The notes under the pieces are model-generated. The model saw nothing but the letters and a program-made list of their open reading frames with translations. It did not search any database and was not told the origin of the DNA. A DNA stretch of 7,498 nucleotides from Chloroflexota bacterium (GTDB taxonomy: Bacteria > Chloroflexota > Limnocylindria > Limnocylindrales > CSP1-4), in assembly GCA_021812735.1 (NCBI GenBank), contig JAKAMV010000488.1:1-7498 (forward strand), read 5' to 3'. The position numbers and the translations under genes were made by a program. Positions within the stretch are counted from its first letter, which is position 1. Every line of letters begins with the position of its first letter. This document shows positions 1 through 6,819 of the stretch, one piece after another.

Positions 1-780
1 TCTCTGGGCTGCGTCGCGTGCGGCGGGTGCGATCGGCAGCGCCTCGGGGAGCAGCCCGTAGAGCGCGAGCCCGATGCGCACCATGTCGAGCTGGGGCGCC
101 GACGCGGCGAGCAGCCCCCCGGTGGCCGAGATGTGGCGCACCACGGGCCGCGCCACGACGTCCGCCAGGCCCGCGCAGGCACGCGCAAAGCGCTCCGCCT
201 GCTCCCCCGAGGCCGCGGCGTCGTGGGCGCTCGCCAGATGCGTCCAGAGACCGACCAGCGCGGCCCCAGGCGCTTCCGCCAGCCGGGCGGCCGCGGCCGC
301 GACGCGCTCGGGGAGGACGCCGGCGCGGCGCAGGCCGGTATCGACCTCGAGGTGGACGCGCAACGGGATGGCCTGCGGTCCGCAGGCGGCGACTCGCTCG
401 ACCGTGGCCTCGCTCGCCACGGTCACCTCGACCCCCGCAGCGGCGGCCACGGTGAACCCGTCGGGCGGTGGCTCGTAGAGCAGCAGCACCGGCACACCGA
501 CGCCAGCGCCGGCCACCGCCAGCGCCTCGTCCAGGGTGGCGACACAGAGGGCATCGACGCCGGCCTCGGCGAAGGCCCGGGCGGCCGGCAGCAGCCCGTG
601 GCCGTAGGCATCGGCCTTCACGACCGCCGCGAGACGGACGCCGGGCGCCAGCAGCGCGCGCAACGTCGCCACGTTCGAGGTCAGGGCGGCCACGTCGATC
701 TCCAGCCACGCGCGGCGAGGCAAGGGCGGCAGACCGGCGGCGGCCAGGCGCTGCTCGATCGGCGTCGCGGGCACGCTCAC
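1..780 (-). CDS. alr: Alanine racemase, N-terminal PLP barrel domain; 3' part beyond the window
   Basis: Alr interconverts L- and D-alanine, supplying D-Ala for peptidoglycan stems. I translated 260 residues; the C-terminal beta domain with the second catalytic base (Tyr265 in the Geobacillus enzyme) is outside the window. AVVKADAYGHG (52-62) carries the PLP lysine K55 and Y59. LEVDTGLRRAG (144-154) aligns with the usual LKxDTGMxRxG. WTHLASAH (179-186) holds the conserved His181. LDMVRIGLALYG (231-242) carries R235, the residue that contacts the pyridine nitrogen. Two positions differ from the textbook enzyme: E145 replaces the usually carbamylated lysine, and HISATGG (216-222) replaces HxANSxx. 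The start is taken as GTG 780-778, which forms a GTGA overlap with nnrD. A second GTG two codons on (774-772) is possible. No Shine-Dalgarno site is evident, suggesting coupled translation. Confidence 0.93.
   Translation of the reverse strand, partial: MSVPATPIEQRLAAAGLPPLPRRAWLEIDVAALTSNVATLRALLAPGVRLAAVVKADAYGHGLLPAARAFAEAGVDALCVATLDEALAVAGAGVGVPVLLLYEPPPDGFTVAAAAGVEVTVASEATVERVAACGPQAIPLRVHLEVDTGLRRAGVLPERVAAAAARLAEAPGAALVGLWTHLASAHDAAASGEQAERFARACAGLADVVARPVVRHISATGGLLAASAPQLDMVRIGLALYGLLPEALPIAPAARDAAQR
777..780 (-). other. GTGA stop/start overlap between nnrD and alr
   Basis: The nnrD TGA (779-777) overlaps the proposed alr GTG (780-778). The alr frame has no good ribosome binding site upstream, so reinitiation after nnrD is the likely mode of translation. 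Confidence 0.75.
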
Positions 781-1742
781 AGGAGGTCCGCACGCAGGGC
801 GAAGCCCACGCGACGCTCACCGCCGCTGCGGTGCTCGCGGCGGCGAGCCAGGCGGTGCCGCGCGTGAGCGATCTCCCACGGCAGATCGGAGGCCAGCAAC
901 CCGCTGTCGCCGAGCCGCTCGCGGATCGCCTCGCCCGCCGCCCCGTGCAGGTACACGCCGAGCCGGGCCGCCGCGTACGGATCCAGGCGTTGCCCCAGCA
1001 GCGCCCCGATCGTGCCCGCCAGGACGTCCCCCGTCCCGCCCGTGCCGAGCGCCGGGTTCTCGAACGGCGCGCGCGCGGCCGCTCCGTCCGGAGCCGCCAC
1101 CACGGTGCGCGCCCCCTTCAGCACCACCACCTGGCCCCAGATCTCAGCCGCCCCGCGTGCCGCGCCCTCGCGTGCATCGTCGTCCCCCGAGAGATCCCCC
1201 GTCACGGCGGGCTGCAGCCGGCGGAACTCGCCCGGGTGCGGCGTCAACACGCAGCGGCGCCGGACCTGCCCGGGCCACTCCGGCGTACGTGAAAGGGCGT
1301 TGAGCGCCTCCGCGTCGACGACGGCCGCGCTGCCCGGCGTCGCGAGGAGCAGGCGCACGAGCGTGTCGGTGGCGTCGCAACGGCGCAGCCCCGGCCCGAG
1401 TACGAGAGCGTCGTGGGGCACCGCCTCCAGCAGCGCGACTGCAGCCGCGGGGTCGACCTCGAACGGCGACACCTCGGGCAGGCCGAGCGTGATCACCTCG
1501 ACGTAACGTCCCGCCACCACCGGCTGGAGGGAGGCGGGCACGGCCAGCGTGACCAAGCCGGCGCCTGCGCGGCCCGCCGCGTGACTGGCCAACAGCCCCG
1601 CGCCGGCGTAGTCGAGCGAGCCAGCAACGAGGAGCACGCGGCCGTTGTCGCCCTTGTGCGCGCGCGGTCCGCGGGTCGGCAGCAACGCCGCGGCGAGCTC
1701 GTCGTCGAGTACCTGGAGCGGCGCGCGATCGGTCCCGCTCAT
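777..1742 (-). CDS. nnrD: ADP/ATP-dependent (S)-NAD(P)H-hydrate dehydratase, NnrD type (carbohydrate kinase-like YjeF C-terminal domain)
   Basis: NnrD repairs hydrated NADH and NADPH, dehydrating the S epimer at the expense of ADP (bacterial enzymes) or ATP. The product is 321 aa and consists only of the YjeF C-terminal (ribokinase-like) domain. Visible motifs are HKGDNGRVLLVAGS (29-42), LGPGL (115-119), VVDAEALNAL (141-150), LTPHPGEFRRL (167-177), VVLKG (206-210), and the glycine-rich anion hole GTGGTGDVLAG (233-243) with the catalytic Asp at 239. The last 35 or so residues are Arg-rich and outside the domain. No NnrE epimerase (YjeF N-terminal) domain is fused or present in the window. ATG 1742-1740 makes an ATGA overlap with acpS and has a strong Shine-Dalgarno site. 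The placement between acpS and alr recalls other bacterial genomes, where yjeF/nnr genes often sit in this neighbourhood. Whether ADP or ATP is the co-substrate cannot be read from the sequence. Confidence 0.93.
   Translation of the reverse strand: MSGTDRAPLQVLDDELAAALLPTRGPRAHKGDNGRVLLVAGSLDYAGAGLLASHAAGRAGAGLVTLAVPASLQPVVAGRYVEVITLGLPEVSPFEVDPAAAVALLEAVPHDALVLGPGLRRCDATDTLVRLLLATPGSAAVVDAEALNALSRTPEWPGQVRRRCVLTPHPGEFRRLQPAVTGDLSGDDDAREGAARGAAEIWGQVVVLKGARTVVAAPDGAAARAPFENPALGTGGTGDVLAGTIGALLGQRLDPYAAARLGVYLHGAAGEAIRERLGDSGLLASDLPWEIAHARHRLARRREHRSGGERRVGFALRADLL
1739..1742 (-). other. ATGA stop/start overlap between acpS and nnrD
   Basis: The acpS TGA (1741-1739) overlaps the nnrD ATG (1742-1740). 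Together with the strong Shine-Dalgarno site just upstream, it fixes the nnrD start and shows the two genes are co-transcribed. Confidence 0.85.
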
Positions 1743-2365
1743 GCGGGACCCTCCCCCGGTTCCGCGCCGCCGCGCAACTCGGCCGCCAGGGCGCGGATCC
1801 GCTCCAACCGCCCCAGCAAACGGCGCTCCCGTTCGTCCAACCGCTCGTCGATGTCGGGCGGGAAGAGGAAGGCGCCCCCTGCGCGCCGCACGCCAGACGC
1901 CACGGCGACGGCATATTCGCGCTCGTGGGTGATCGAGAGCGCGATGTGCCCCATGCCGAGCTGTTCCGCACGGGCTCGAGCGCGGCCCCACAAGCGCACC
2001 GCGGGCTGCCCGGTGGGCAGGCGCACGACCTCGATCTCGCGCCATCCGACGCCCCGCACGCCGAGTCCGAGCACCTTGCTGACGGCCTCTTTGGCCGCCC
2101 AGCGGCCGGCGAACCGCTCCACGTTCGTGCGCACATAGGAGGCCTCGGCGGCGGTGAGGACGCGTCGCGCGAAGCGCGCCCCGAAGCGCTCCAACGCCTC
2201 CCGGATACGCGCCACGCGCACGATGTCGACGCCGAGCTCCGTGGTGCCGAGGGGTTCGGCGGCGGGGGGAGCCGCCGGGTCGGGGGCGACCGGGCGCGCT
2301 GTCGGCCCACGGGTTTCCGCTGCACGGCCCCGGCCGTTCCGCGCGCGCGCCGCCTGCGACGCCAT
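1739..2365 (-). CDS. acpS: Holo-[acyl-carrier-protein] synthase AcpS with N- and C-terminal extensions
   Basis: AcpS transfers the 4'-phosphopantetheine arm of coenzyme A to apo-acyl carrier protein, switching on fatty acid synthesis. The product is 208 aa, against about 115-130 for typical AcpS. The core lies at about residues 43-163: LGVDIVRVARI carries the Mg ligand D47, GRWAAKEAVSKVLG carries E93, and ALSITHE (142-148) is the conserved strand near the C-terminus of the core. Residues 1-42 are Ala/Pro/Arg-rich. Residues 164-208 contain a charged, probably helical stretch (about 171-197). ATG 2365-2363 lies 4 nt after the glmS stop and has a Shine-Dalgarno site. No other ATG, GTG or TTG occurs before V49, and starting there would remove D47, so the long N-terminus is hard to avoid. 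The stop forms an ATGA overlap with nnrD. The family call is secure; the role of the extensions is unknown. Confidence 0.92.
   Translation of the reverse strand: MASQAARARNGRGRAAETRGPTARPVAPDPAAPPAAEPLGTTELGVDIVRVARIREALERFGARFARRVLTAAEASYVRTNVERFAGRWAAKEAVSKVLGLGVRGVGWREIEVVRLPTGQPAVRLWGRARARAEQLGMGHIALSITHEREYAVAVASGVRRAGGAFLFPPDIDERLDERERRLLGRLERIRALAAELRGGAEPGEGPA
1749..1757 (-). promoter_or_regulatory. Strong Shine-Dalgarno site of nnrD inside the 3' end of acpS
   Basis: The minus strand reads GGGGGAGGG, ending 6 nt before the nnrD ATG. It lies within the coding sequence for the C-terminal Glu-Pro-Gly-Glu-Gly stretch of AcpS, so part of that tail's composition may be shaped by this ribosome binding site. 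Confidence 0.7.
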
Positions 2366-2369
2366 CGGC

Positions 2370-4196
2370 CTACTCCACCGTCACCGACTTGGCCAGGTTG
2401 CGCGGCTGATCCACGTCCGTGCCGCGCGCCACGGCCATGTAGTAGGCGAAGAGCTGCAGCGGGATCACGGCCAGGATCGGACTGAGCGCCTCCAGCGTGG
2501 CCGGGACCGCGAAGAGATCGTCGGCGTAGCGGCGGATCTCCTCGTCGCCCTCCGTGGCGACGGCGATCACCCGCGCATCCCGCGCTCGGCCCTCCATGAC
2601 GTTGCTGACCAGCTTGTCATAGACCGCGGACCGTGTGGCCACCGCGACCAGCGGAACCTCCGCGTCGAGCAGTGAGATCGGCCCGTGTTTCAGTTCGCCC
2701 GCGGCATACCCCTCGGCGTGCGTGTAGCTCACCTCCTTGAGTTTCAGCGCGCCCTCTAGCGCCGCAGGGTAGCCCACGCCGCGCCCGACGAACATGAACC
2801 CCTGGCTGTTCACGTACCGCTGCGCCACGTCCCGCACAAGCGGCCCGAGTTCCAGCGCACGGCGCGCCTGCGCCGGCAGCGCCCGCAGCGCGGCCACCAG
2901 CTCCCGCTCCTGCTCACGGTCTAGGCGGCCCCGCACGCGAGCGAGCTCGGCCGCCAGCAGGACCACCACCGTGACCTGCGCCACGAACGTTTTCGTGGCG
3001 GCGACGGCCACTTCGGGTCCGGCTTGCAGGAAGCAGACGGCGCTCGCCTCGCGCGTCAGCGCCGAGCCGACCGTGTTGGTGACCGCGACAATCGGACAAC
3101 CCCTCTCACGGGCCAGGCGAGTCGCCGCCAGGGTATCCGCGGTCTCGCCGGACTGGCTCACGGCGACCACGAGCGTGCGCTCGTCGAGCGGCGGGGGGGC
3201 GTACCGAAACTCCGAGGCGACCGTCACGCGAGCCGGCACGCCGGCCCATGCCTCGACGAGCTGCGCACCGACGAGGCTGGCGTAGGCGGCCGTGCCGCAG
3301 GCGACGAACTCCACCCGCTCCGCGCGTACAAGGGCGTCGCGTACCGCTTCGAGCTCCTCGAGGACGATCGCATCGCCCGCCAGGCGTCCCGTGATCGCCG
3401 CCCGGATCGCATCGGGCTGCTCGTGCATCTCTTTGAGCATGAAGTGGGGGTAGCCGCCCTTTTCCGCGGCCTCGATCGTCCAGTCAATCGTATGCACCGC
3501 ACGTTCTCGCAGCACGCCGTCGAGACCGGTGATGCGCACCGCCCGCGGGTCGAGATCCACGAGATCGCCCTCCTCGAGGAAGATGACACGCTTCGTGTGC
3601 GCCAGTACCGCCGCCACATCCGAGGCCACGAAGTTCTCACCGTCGCCTAGCCCAACGATCAGCGGCACGTTCATGCGGGCCCCGATGAGGCGGCCCGGTT
3701 CGCCGCGATGGAGCACCACGAGCGCATAGGCCCCCGCCACGCGTCCGAGCGCACGCCGCACGGCCTCGCCGACGTCGCCCGTGTACTCCTCCTCGATCAG
3801 GTGGGCCAGCGCCTCCGTGTCGGTCTCCGACGTCAGCCGGTGGCCGCGTGCCTCGAGCCCGTCGCGTAGTGCGCGGAAGTTCTCGATGATCCCGTTGTGG
3901 ATCACCACGATGTCGCCGCTGCAGTCGCTGTGCGGATGCGCGTTGAGGTCGTTCGGGCGGCCGTGGGTCGCCCAACGGGTGTGGGCGAGGCCCACGCCGG
4001 AGGAGGGCAGGGTTTCCCCGATAGCGTGGCGCAGGTTCTCGAGCTTACCCGCCTTCTTCTCGATGAAGACCGACCCGTCCCCCCGGATGAGCGCGATACC
4101 CGCCGAGTCGTAGCCGCGGTACTCCAGCCGCGCCAGCCCGTCCAGAAGGATCGGCGCCGCCTCGCGCGGTCCGCTGTAGCCGACGATGCCACACAT
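2370..4196 (-). CDS. glmS: Glutamine--fructose-6-phosphate aminotransferase (isomerizing) GlmS
   Basis: GlmS makes glucosamine-6-phosphate from fructose-6-phosphate and glutamine, the committed step of aminosugar synthesis. The product is 608 aa, the usual full length. The N-terminal glutaminase domain (about 1-225) begins MCGIVGYSG, with Cys2 becoming the nucleophile after Met removal. TRWATHG (73-79), HNGIIEN (100-106) and SETDTE (123-128) are present. The first SIS domain (about 285-420) has CGTAAYAS (300-307) and the SQSGETADT sugar-phosphate loop (347-355). The second SIS domain (about 455-600) has EGALKLKEVSYTHAEGY (481-497) and ELKHGP (501-506). The C-terminus DQPRNLAKSVTVE is the typical isomerase tail. 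ATG 4196-4194 is fixed by the conserved MCGI and a strong Shine-Dalgarno site. The frame is open upstream but that stretch lies inside glmM. The 23-nt gap to glmM leaves no room for a glmS ribozyme, so that control is absent here. Confidence 0.98.
   Translation of the reverse strand: MCGIVGYSGPREAAPILLDGLARLEYRGYDSAGIALIRGDGSVFIEKKAGKLENLRHAIGETLPSSGVGLAHTRWATHGRPNDLNAHPHSDCSGDIVVIHNGIIENFRALRDGLEARGHRLTSETDTEALAHLIEEEYTGDVGEAVRRALGRVAGAYALVVLHRGEPGRLIGARMNVPLIVGLGDGENFVASDVAAVLAHTKRVIFLEEGDLVDLDPRAVRITGLDGVLRERAVHTIDWTIEAAEKGGYPHFMLKEMHEQPDAIRAAITGRLAGDAIVLEELEAVRDALVRAERVEFVACGTAAYASLVGAQLVEAWAGVPARVTVASEFRYAPPPLDERTLVVAVSQSGETADTLAATRLARERGCPIVAVTNTVGSALTREASAVCFLQAGPEVAVAATKTFVAQVTVVVLLAAELARVRGRLDREQERELVAALRALPAQARRALELGPLVRDVAQRYVNSQGFMFVGRGVGYPAALEGALKLKEVSYTHAEGYAAGELKHGPISLLDAEVPLVAVATRSAVYDKLVSNVMEGRARDARVIAVATEGDEEIRRYADDLFAVPATLEALSPILAVIPLQLFAYYMAVARGTDVDQPRNLAKSVTVE
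2373..2379 (-). promoter_or_regulatory. Shine-Dalgarno site of acpS, embedded in the last codons of glmS
   Basis: The minus strand reads GGTGGAG, encoding the terminal Val-Glu of GlmS and lying 7 nt before the acpS ATG. Its spacing supports the ATG at 2365-2363, and with it the unusual N-terminal extension of AcpS. Confidence 0.65.
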
Positions 4197-4203
4197 GGTC
4201 GTG

Positions 4204-4210
4204 CCCTCCT
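4204..4210 (-). promoter_or_regulatory. Strong Shine-Dalgarno site of glmS
   Basis: The minus strand reads AGGAGGG here, 7 nt before the glmS ATG. It lies inside the 23-nt gap after glmM, the only gap in the window larger than a few bases. It supports the MCGIVGYSG start and suggests glmS is initiated independently rather than only by coupling. Confidence 0.85.
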
Positions 4211-4219
4211 GTCCCCGCG

Positions 4220-5560
4220 TCAGGCGGGCTGGTTGAGTCGCTGCGCCGCAAGCACGGCGAGCCGGTCGGCAAGGGTGGCGACGACCCCGTCGTCCTCGCC
4301 CTCGACCATGATCCGCAGCACGGGCTCTGTCCCGGACGGCCGCACCAGCACGCGGCCGCCGTCCGCGAGCTCGGCTTCCGCCGCCCGGATCGCGGCCCTG
4401 AGCGCGGGGTCGGCGTCCCATTGGTCCTTGTGCCGCACGCGGACGCTGCGCTGCTGCTGCGGGTAGAGCGGGATTTCATCGACGAGCTCGGAGAGCCGCC
4501 GTCCCCGCCGAGCCAGGATACCGAGGACCTCGAGCGCCGTGACGATCCCATCGCCGGCGTTGGCATGTTCGGCCACGATCACGTGCCCGCTTTTCTCGCC
4601 GCCGAGTCCGGCGCCCGACACGAGCATGGCGTCGAGGATGTACTTGTCGCCGACGGGCGTGCGCACCACCTGGCCGCCGGCCCGCTGGATCGCCGCGGCG
4701 AGACCGCCGTTGGAGAGGACGCTGACGACCACGGTGCACCCAGCGAGCGCCGTGCGCGCCAGCCGGTCGAGCGCGATCAGCCCGATCAGGCGGTCGCCGT
4801 CGACCACCCGTCCCCGCTCGTCGACCGCAACGCAGCGGTCGGCGTCGCCGTCGAGCGCGAAGCCCACGTCGGCTCCGTGCTCCGCGACGTACGCGGCGAG
4901 CGATTCGGGATGCGTGGCACCACAGTCCTGGTTGATGTTGACACCGTCAGGGCGGTCGTGGATCGTCGTGACGTGCGCGCCGCTCGCGGCCAAGATGCGG
5001 TCCGCTACGGGACACCCGGACCCGTTCGCGCAGTCGACCACCACGCGCAGATCGTTGGGACTGCGGCGCGCCAGCTCCATCCGATGAGCAACGTAGCGCT
5101 CGACGAGGTGGCGGGCATCGACGTCCCGTCCGATCCCGGCGTTCGTCGGGCTCGGGAGCTCGTCGGCGCGCCAGATCAACGTATCGAGCTCGTCCTCGAG
5201 CGCGTCGTCGAGCTTGATGCCGCGCCGGTCGAGCACCTTGAGCCCGTTATCGTCGGCCGGGTTGTGGGATGCCGAGACGACGATGCCGGCCGCGAACTCG
5301 CCGGTCCCGGCCAGGTGCGCCAGGGCGGGCGTCGGCAGCACACCGGCGCGGTGCACGTCGACACCCATCGAGGTTGCACCCGCGACGATCGCCGCGGCCA
5401 GCATGTCGCCCGAACGCCGCGTGTCCTGTCCGAGCACGATGGGGCCCTGCCCGCGCGCCAGCAGGTGGGCCGTCGCGCGGCCCAGAGCGTAGGCCAGGGT
5501 CGGCTTGAGGTCGACGTTGGCGATACCGCGGATCCCGTCGGTGCCGAAGAGGCGGGCCAT
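4220..5560 (-). CDS. glmM: Phosphoglucosamine mutase GlmM
   Basis: GlmM converts glucosamine-6-phosphate to glucosamine-1-phosphate, the step between GlmS and GlmU on the way to UDP-GlcNAc for peptidoglycan; it is cytosolic. The product is 446 aa, normal for the family (about 445-450). The N-terminal MARLFGTDGIRG is canonical. The phosphoserine loop VVSASHNP has the catalytic serine at 98. The Mg-binding loop DGDADR is at 237-242, the sugar-binding GEKSGH at 321-326, and the phosphate-binding RPSGTEP at 407-413. All are intact. The ATG at 5560-5558 starts 2 nt after the cdaR stop. The preceding bases lack a good Shine-Dalgarno site, so translational coupling is likely. The reading frame happens to stay open for about 1.5 kb upstream of this ATG, but the family N-terminus fixes the start. 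In Bacillota, GlmM binds CdaA and inhibits it, which fits its position here. Confidence 0.98.
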   Translation of the reverse strand: MARLFGTDGIRGIANVDLKPTLAYALGRATAHLLARGQGPIVLGQDTRRSGDMLAAAIVAGATSMGVDVHRAGVLPTPALAHLAGTGEFAAGIVVSASHNPADDNGLKVLDRRGIKLDDALEDELDTLIWRADELPSPTNAGIGRDVDARHLVERYVAHRMELARRSPNDLRVVVDCANGSGCPVADRILAASGAHVTTIHDRPDGVNINQDCGATHPESLAAYVAEHGADVGFALDGDADRCVAVDERGRVVDGDRLIGLIALDRLARTALAGCTVVVSVLSNGGLAAAIQRAGGQVVRTPVGDKYILDAMLVSGAGLGGEKSGHVIVAEHANAGDGIVTALEVLGILARRGRRLSELVDEIPLYPQQQRSVRVRHKDQWDADPALRAAIRAAEAELADGGRVLVRPSGTEPVLRIMVEGEDDGVVATLADRLAVLAAQRLNQPA

Positions 5561-5562
5561 GC

Positions 5563-6819
5563 TCAGAACCCCGGGCTGCTGGAGGCGGATGGAGACGGAC
5601 TGGGCGGCGGCGCGATCGTCACCGTGATCGACGTCGGGCTGATCGCCACGAGCGAGGTGCCGTTGGGGGCGCTGAAGCGGACGGGCACCGTGAAGGTCCC
5701 CGCATCGAGTCCGGCGACGCTCGCGACCGCGTAGAGTGTGGTCGGATCGACCAGGTCGAGCGCGGTGCTGGGACCGCCGAGCGTCACCAGTACGTCCGGC
5801 GCCGAGAGCGTGTAGGTGCGATCCGGACGCGTGCCGACCAGCACCACGCCCGCCCCGAAACTGCGGGACCCCGTCTCCACCATGAGGTGGACGCGCACCT
5901 GGACTTTGGACGACCCGATGACCGTTACGCCAGATGGCGGTTGCAGTGCCACGGTCGTCACGAGGTCGCTGCTCCGGCCGTTGACGTCGATCGGCGCGGT
6001 CGACACGCCCGTCAGCGACTCGACCGTGGCCCCGGCGCCGCTGACGGTCGCAGTGAGCGGGCTGACCGTCACGTCGCGGATCGCGTATCCGACGGCGAGC
6101 GTGCCGGTCACGTTCGGGACGATCGGCAGCGTGCGGTTCACCTGCTGCTCCCCGACCGGGATCGTGACGTGCACGCTGGGCGGCTCGATCTCGACGGGGG
6201 CGACGACGTGCCCCCGTCCGTCCACCGCGATCAGGTCGACATTGGTGTCGACGTTGGCCCCGCTCGCGGCGATCGACACGCGGGCCTCGGCTGCGGCGAC
6301 CTGGGAGACCAGCGAACTCGCCCCTCGCACGGTCACGGTCGACGGGCTCACCGTCGGCTGGCCGGCGGTCAGCCCGGGGGGCACCGCCCCGCGCTCGACC
6401 TGAACCGGCACCTGCTGGCTGACGACGGGGTCGAGCCGGGCGACGACGGTGGCGGGCTCCCAGCTCACGATCTGGATCCGCTGATCGCGCGCGACAACCC
6501 GCACGGGGACGCTCACGGGCGCGCCACCCGGCTGGGCGCTCACGCCGGCCAGATCGGCCGTGGCGACGAACGACGAGCTCGTGACCTGCGCCGCAACGTC
6601 GATCGGCGCGATGTACTGCACGAGCGTCACGTCGCCCAGGCTGGCCAGGAGGTACGTCCCCGGCGGCTGGTCGATGGCGTCGATCGGCACCGGGCCGTTC
6701 CAGGTCCGCACGTTTTGCGAGATCACGAGCCCCAGGTAGAGCACGATCGCCAAGGCGATGGCTCCGAGGCGCAGTGGCCAGTTGCGGGCCAGGACGCGCA
6801 GGAGCCGGCGTCCCCTCAC
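5563..6819 (-). CDS. cdaR: CdaA regulatory protein CdaR (YbbR-domain protein)
   Basis: A membrane-anchored extracytoplasmic protein that, in Bacillota, binds CdaA and modulates c-di-AMP synthesis. The product is 418 aa. A basic N-terminus (RGRRLLRVLAR) precedes one membrane segment at about residues 14-34 (WPLRLGAIALAIVLYLGLVIS), the usual YbbR anchor. About four YbbR domains follow (roughly 42-129, 136-221, 226-313, 318-403). At least three share a visible unit of the form V-S-P-x-x-V-x-V-x-G (157-166, 252-261 and, less closely, 338-347). A Pro/Ser tail (PPPSPSPSASSSPGF) closes the protein. I chose GTG at 6819-6817 because it forms a GTGA overlap with the cdaA stop and places the anchor at the N-terminus. 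An in-frame ATG at 6966 would add 49 Arg-rich residues and overlap cdaA by about 150 nt, so it is unlikely. No strong Shine-Dalgarno site precedes the GTG, suggesting coupling to cdaA translation. Confidence 0.92.
   Translation of the reverse strand: MRGRRLLRVLARNWPLRLGAIALAIVLYLGLVISQNVRTWNGPVPIDAIDQPPGTYLLASLGDVTLVQYIAPIDVAAQVTSSSFVATADLAGVSAQPGGAPVSVPVRVVARDQRIQIVSWEPATVVARLDPVVSQQVPVQVERGAVPPGLTAGQPTVSPSTVTVRGASSLVSQVAAAEARVSIAASGANVDTNVDLIAVDGRGHVVAPVEIEPPSVHVTIPVGEQQVNRTLPIVPNVTGTLAVGYAIRDVTVSPLTATVSGAGATVESLTGVSTAPIDVNGRSSDLVTTVALQPPSGVTVIGSSKVQVRVHLMVETGSRSFGAGVVLVGTRPDRTYTLSAPDVLVTLGGPSTALDLVDPTTLYAVASVAGLDAGTFTVPVRFSAPNGTSLVAISPTSITVTIAPPPSPSPSASSSPGF
6816..6819 (-). other. GTGA stop/start overlap between cdaA and cdaR
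   Basis: The cdaA TGA (6818-6816) and the cdaR GTG (6819-6817) share a GTGA tetranucleotide. This is a common signature of termination-reinitiation coupling, expected for two proteins that form a complex. It decides the cdaR start over the upstream ATG at 6966. Confidence 0.8.

Noticed and set aside
781..786. AGGAGG on the plus strand resembling a Shine-Dalgarno site
   Set aside because: It is on the strand opposite to all genes here, and falls within the nnrD coding sequence with no plus-strand gene following.
2236..2365. Possibility that the AcpS N-terminal extension is a small separate gene or misplaced start
   Set aside because: The frame is continuous into the AcpS core with no stop and no alternative common start codon, and a Shine-Dalgarno site precedes the ATG, so I keep it as part of acpS.
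4197..4219. Possible glmS ribozyme or other leader RNA upstream of glmS
   Set aside because: Only 23 nt separate glmM and glmS, and they hold a Shine-Dalgarno site. A glmS ribozyme needs well over 100 nt.
4421..5734. Plus-strand open frame of 437 codons opposite glmM and the 3' end of cdaR
   Set aside because: It is antisense to conserved, motif-verified genes, its translation resembles no family, and it lacks a convincing start signal. It is a high-GC shadow frame.
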